From positions 1-35,610 of the forward strand of contig NZ_PJBS01000150.1 in the NCBI RefSeq assembly GCF_002836055.1: a DNA stretch of 35,610 nucleotides, read 5' to 3'. The notes beneath the pieces were generated by a model, which did no database searches, was not told the origin of the DNA, and saw nothing but the letters and a program-made list of their open reading frames with translations. Positions 34,212 to 35,610 of this stretch are shown piece by piece. A program made the position numbers and the translations under genes. The DNA is from Psychroflexus sp. MES1-P1E (GTDB lineage: Bacteria; Bacteroidota; Bacteroidia; Flavobacteriales; Flavobacteriaceae). How positions within the stretch are numbered: position 1 is the first letter of the stretch; each line of letters starts with the position of its first letter.

Positions 34212-34329
34212 TGAGATGATGGTTAATTGCTTTGTTGCTTATTGGTCCCGATTGCTATCGTAATAAACATTATTGCTGATTGGTTGAATTGTTTAAGCGT
34301 TGATTTGTAGATTGGTTTAGGGTCTAAAG

Positions 34330-35214
34330 CTAGTAATAGTTTTTATACCACTCCACAAAACTGTCTACACCTTGTGAAACGGAAGTACTCGGTTTATAAT
34401 TGTAATCTCGCTTTAGTTCGTTTGTATCTGCCCAGGTTTTTTCCATATCATCGGGCTGCATAGGCAGCATTTATTTTTCGGCAGTTTTGCCAATTTTATC
34501 TTCTATGGCACTGATGAAGTCCATCAACTGCACAGGACTGCCATTTCCGATATTGTACAAGCTGTACTTTTTATGATCGGGTTGGTCTTGGAGTAAAATA
34601 TTTTCTACTCCCTGCACGATATCATCAATATAGGTAAAATCTCTGGACAATCGCCCTTCATTAAACACCTTGATGGGGTGGTCATTCAAAATGGCCTCCG
34701 TAAACAAAAACATCCCCATATCTAAACGACCCCAAGGCCCGTAAACGGTAAAAAATCGCAGACCAATTGTTTGCAAATCGTATAAATGACTGTAGGTGTA
34801 AGCCATCAGTTCGTTAGATTTTTTGGACGCGGCGTAAAGGCTAATCGGATGATCCACGCTGTCGGTGGTTTCAAAAGGAATTTTGTCATTTATGCCATAA
34901 ACGCTAGAACTGGAGGCATAAACCAGTTTTTTTACTTTTGTATTTCGCACGCACTCTAAAAGATTGGCGAAACCCATGATGTTACTTTCTACATACTTCA
35001 TAGGTTTTTCGATACTATATCTAACACCTGCTTGGGTAGCAAGATTGCAGACACTATCAAATCGAAAGTCTTCAAACAGCTTTGGTAATTCTGTGCGATC
35101 TGCCAAATCCAGTTGAATAAACTGACATTGCTTGCCATGCGTTTCGTTTCTTAAAATATAATATTTCTTTCGGTATAATTTTACAAGGAGACTGAGTGAA
35201 TTACTGAAAAGCAA
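34330..35214 (-). pseudogene. UDP-glucuronate 4-epimerase-like gene, truncated and with internal stop
   Basis: The frame from about 35140 downwards has FIQLDLADRTELPKLFED, NLATQAGVRYSIEKP, SSSSVYG, YAASKKSNELMAY, RFFTVYGPWGRLDM and RDFTYIDDIV. This is the pattern of UDP-glucuronate 4-epimerases of capsule loci (CapI/LspL type). The first roughly 50 residues, which should carry the GxxGxxG NAD-binding strand, are missing, and no ATG exists; the region above 35150 is unrelated. A TAA at 34471-34473 interrupts after KIGKTAEK, yet the same frame continues with LPMQPDDMEKTWADTNEL and on to VEWYKNYY before TAG at 34330-34332. This is the true family C-terminus. The gene is therefore damaged at both ends, although the TAA alone could be a point mutation. 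An active protein is unlikely. Confidence 0.82.
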
Positions 35215-35448
35215 TTTGTACCGAAGTCCATTGTAAAATCACCCACCTCTACTCCACTATTTCTCATAGCTTCGCCGCCCTGAGTCCCATAAATGGATCA
35301 AATGAGACTTTTCATGTTTTAACGCCACAGTCTGATTAGTCAGCTTTTGAATTGGCTAAAATACACTTGCCATGTTATGCGAAAGTTGACTATACATTAA
35401 CTTTGTGCGCAATCTGCATTCAATGCTTTACAACTTACAAATAAAGAT

Positions 35449-35465
35449 GTTTTCTTAAAGAAAAC
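35449..35465. repeat. Short perfect hairpin (GTTTTCT / AGAAAAC)
   Basis: A 7-base stem with a 3-base loop lies in an AT-rich intergenic stretch. It has no clear T-run on the minus strand, so I do not call it a terminator. Confidence 0.45.
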
Positions 35466-35563
35466 AAAAATAAAGTGCATATTTTTTTTGATAAATCTTA
35501 TTGTGTTTGAAAGTGGGGATTGTCTTTTGGCTGTGTTGTGAAATCATTAGATGGGGAAAGTGG

Positions 35564-35579
35564 TGTCACTTCGAGCCTG
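35564..35579. repeat. 16-base repeat, copy 2
   Basis: TGTCACTTCGAGCCTG is the exact reverse complement of 2787-2802. It begins what looks like a dispersed intergenic repeat running off the window edge. Confidence 0.65.
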
Positions 35580-35610
35580 TCATTCCGTGCAAGGCGTTAG
35601 CCGCGGTAAA

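Larger units (their letters stand above)
35215..35610. other. Unassigned 396-base edge region
   Basis: No convincing gene in either strand. The part at about 35150-35340 replaces the expected N-terminus of the epimerase-like gene, so a junction between unrelated sequences lies near 35150-35214. The part at 35380-35500 is very AT-rich. It holds a hairpin at 35449-35465 and a TATTTTTG match to the Bacteroidota -7 box (minus strand, 35465-35472) without a well-placed -33 box, so a promoter is possible but not called. A dispersed-repeat sequence starts at about 35560 and runs off the window. Confidence 0.6.

Noticed and set aside
35215-35345. Short minus-strand frame (about 28 codons, RNSGVEVGDFTMDFG...) beside the epimerase remnant
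   Set aside because: Too short and without a recognised family. It may belong to a repeated element, but I cannot support a gene.
1-35610. CRISPR arrays, tRNA, rRNA, riboswitches, transposase genes
   Set aside because: Looked for on both strands by eye; no regular repeat-spacer pattern, no cloverleaf or rRNA-like stretch, and no transposase motifs were found. This was a visual check only.

Overview
The window is the interior of a large surface-polysaccharide (capsule or O-antigen type) biosynthesis locus. Low GC, TTG starts, scarce Shine-Dalgarno signals, and Bacteroidota-style families and intergenic repeats suggest a flavobacterium; this is an inference from style and I cannot name a genus. 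Every gene I accept lies on the minus strand, so transcription runs from the right edge (35610) to the left edge (1). Most gaps are short or overlapping (ATGA, TAATG, TTGA), which suggests one or a few long transcripts.

Layout in transcription order: (1) a broken UDP-glucuronate-epimerase-like gene beside an unassigned, repeat-bearing edge (34330-35610). (2) An ABC lipid-oligosaccharide flippase, then a complete CMP-pseudaminic acid pathway pseB-C-F-G-H-I (26975-32353), then a second paralogous ABC flippase whose upstream ATG start is cut off by an in-frame stop. (3) Assembly genes (18223-25100): a TagF/CDP-glycerol-transferase-like protein, a GT-A glycosyltransferase, an EpsG/Wzy-like polymerase, an MBOAT plus SGNH O-acylation pair and a GT4. 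(4) A sulfotransferase bordered by two decayed gene remnants (16589-18169). (5) An unusual cassette (12146-16554): a capsule-type GT-B transferase, a DRE-TIM aldolase fused to a second domain, a CMP-sugar synthetase-like cytidylyltransferase and a HAD phosphatase. I propose this as a candidate route to an unusual CMP-activated ulosonic acid. (6) A second sulfotransferase, two tandem carbohydrate-esterase-4-like proteins, a hexapeptide acetyltransferase and two GT4s (6173-12149). (7) Nucleotide-sugar genes galE, UDP-glucuronate decarboxylase, GDP-fucose synthase, manC and a stand-alone cupin mannose-6-phosphate isomerase (1230-6121). (8) A multiply broken gmd fused by deletion to the tail of a GT4 gene (1-1216).

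Taken together, the locus can make CMP-Pse, UDP-Gal, UDP-Xyl (if UDP-GlcA is supplied from outside the window), GDP-Man and perhaps a second CMP-ulosonic acid. It can join them with about six glycosyltransferases, decorate them with O-acetyl and sulfate groups, flip lipid-linked units with ABC flippases and polymerise them with the EpsG-like protein. GDP-fucose synthesis looks stranded: the synthase is intact but its supplier gmd is destroyed. No initiating phosphoglycosyltransferase, Wzx, Wza/Wzc, tRNA, rRNA, CRISPR array or transposase gene was seen in the window.
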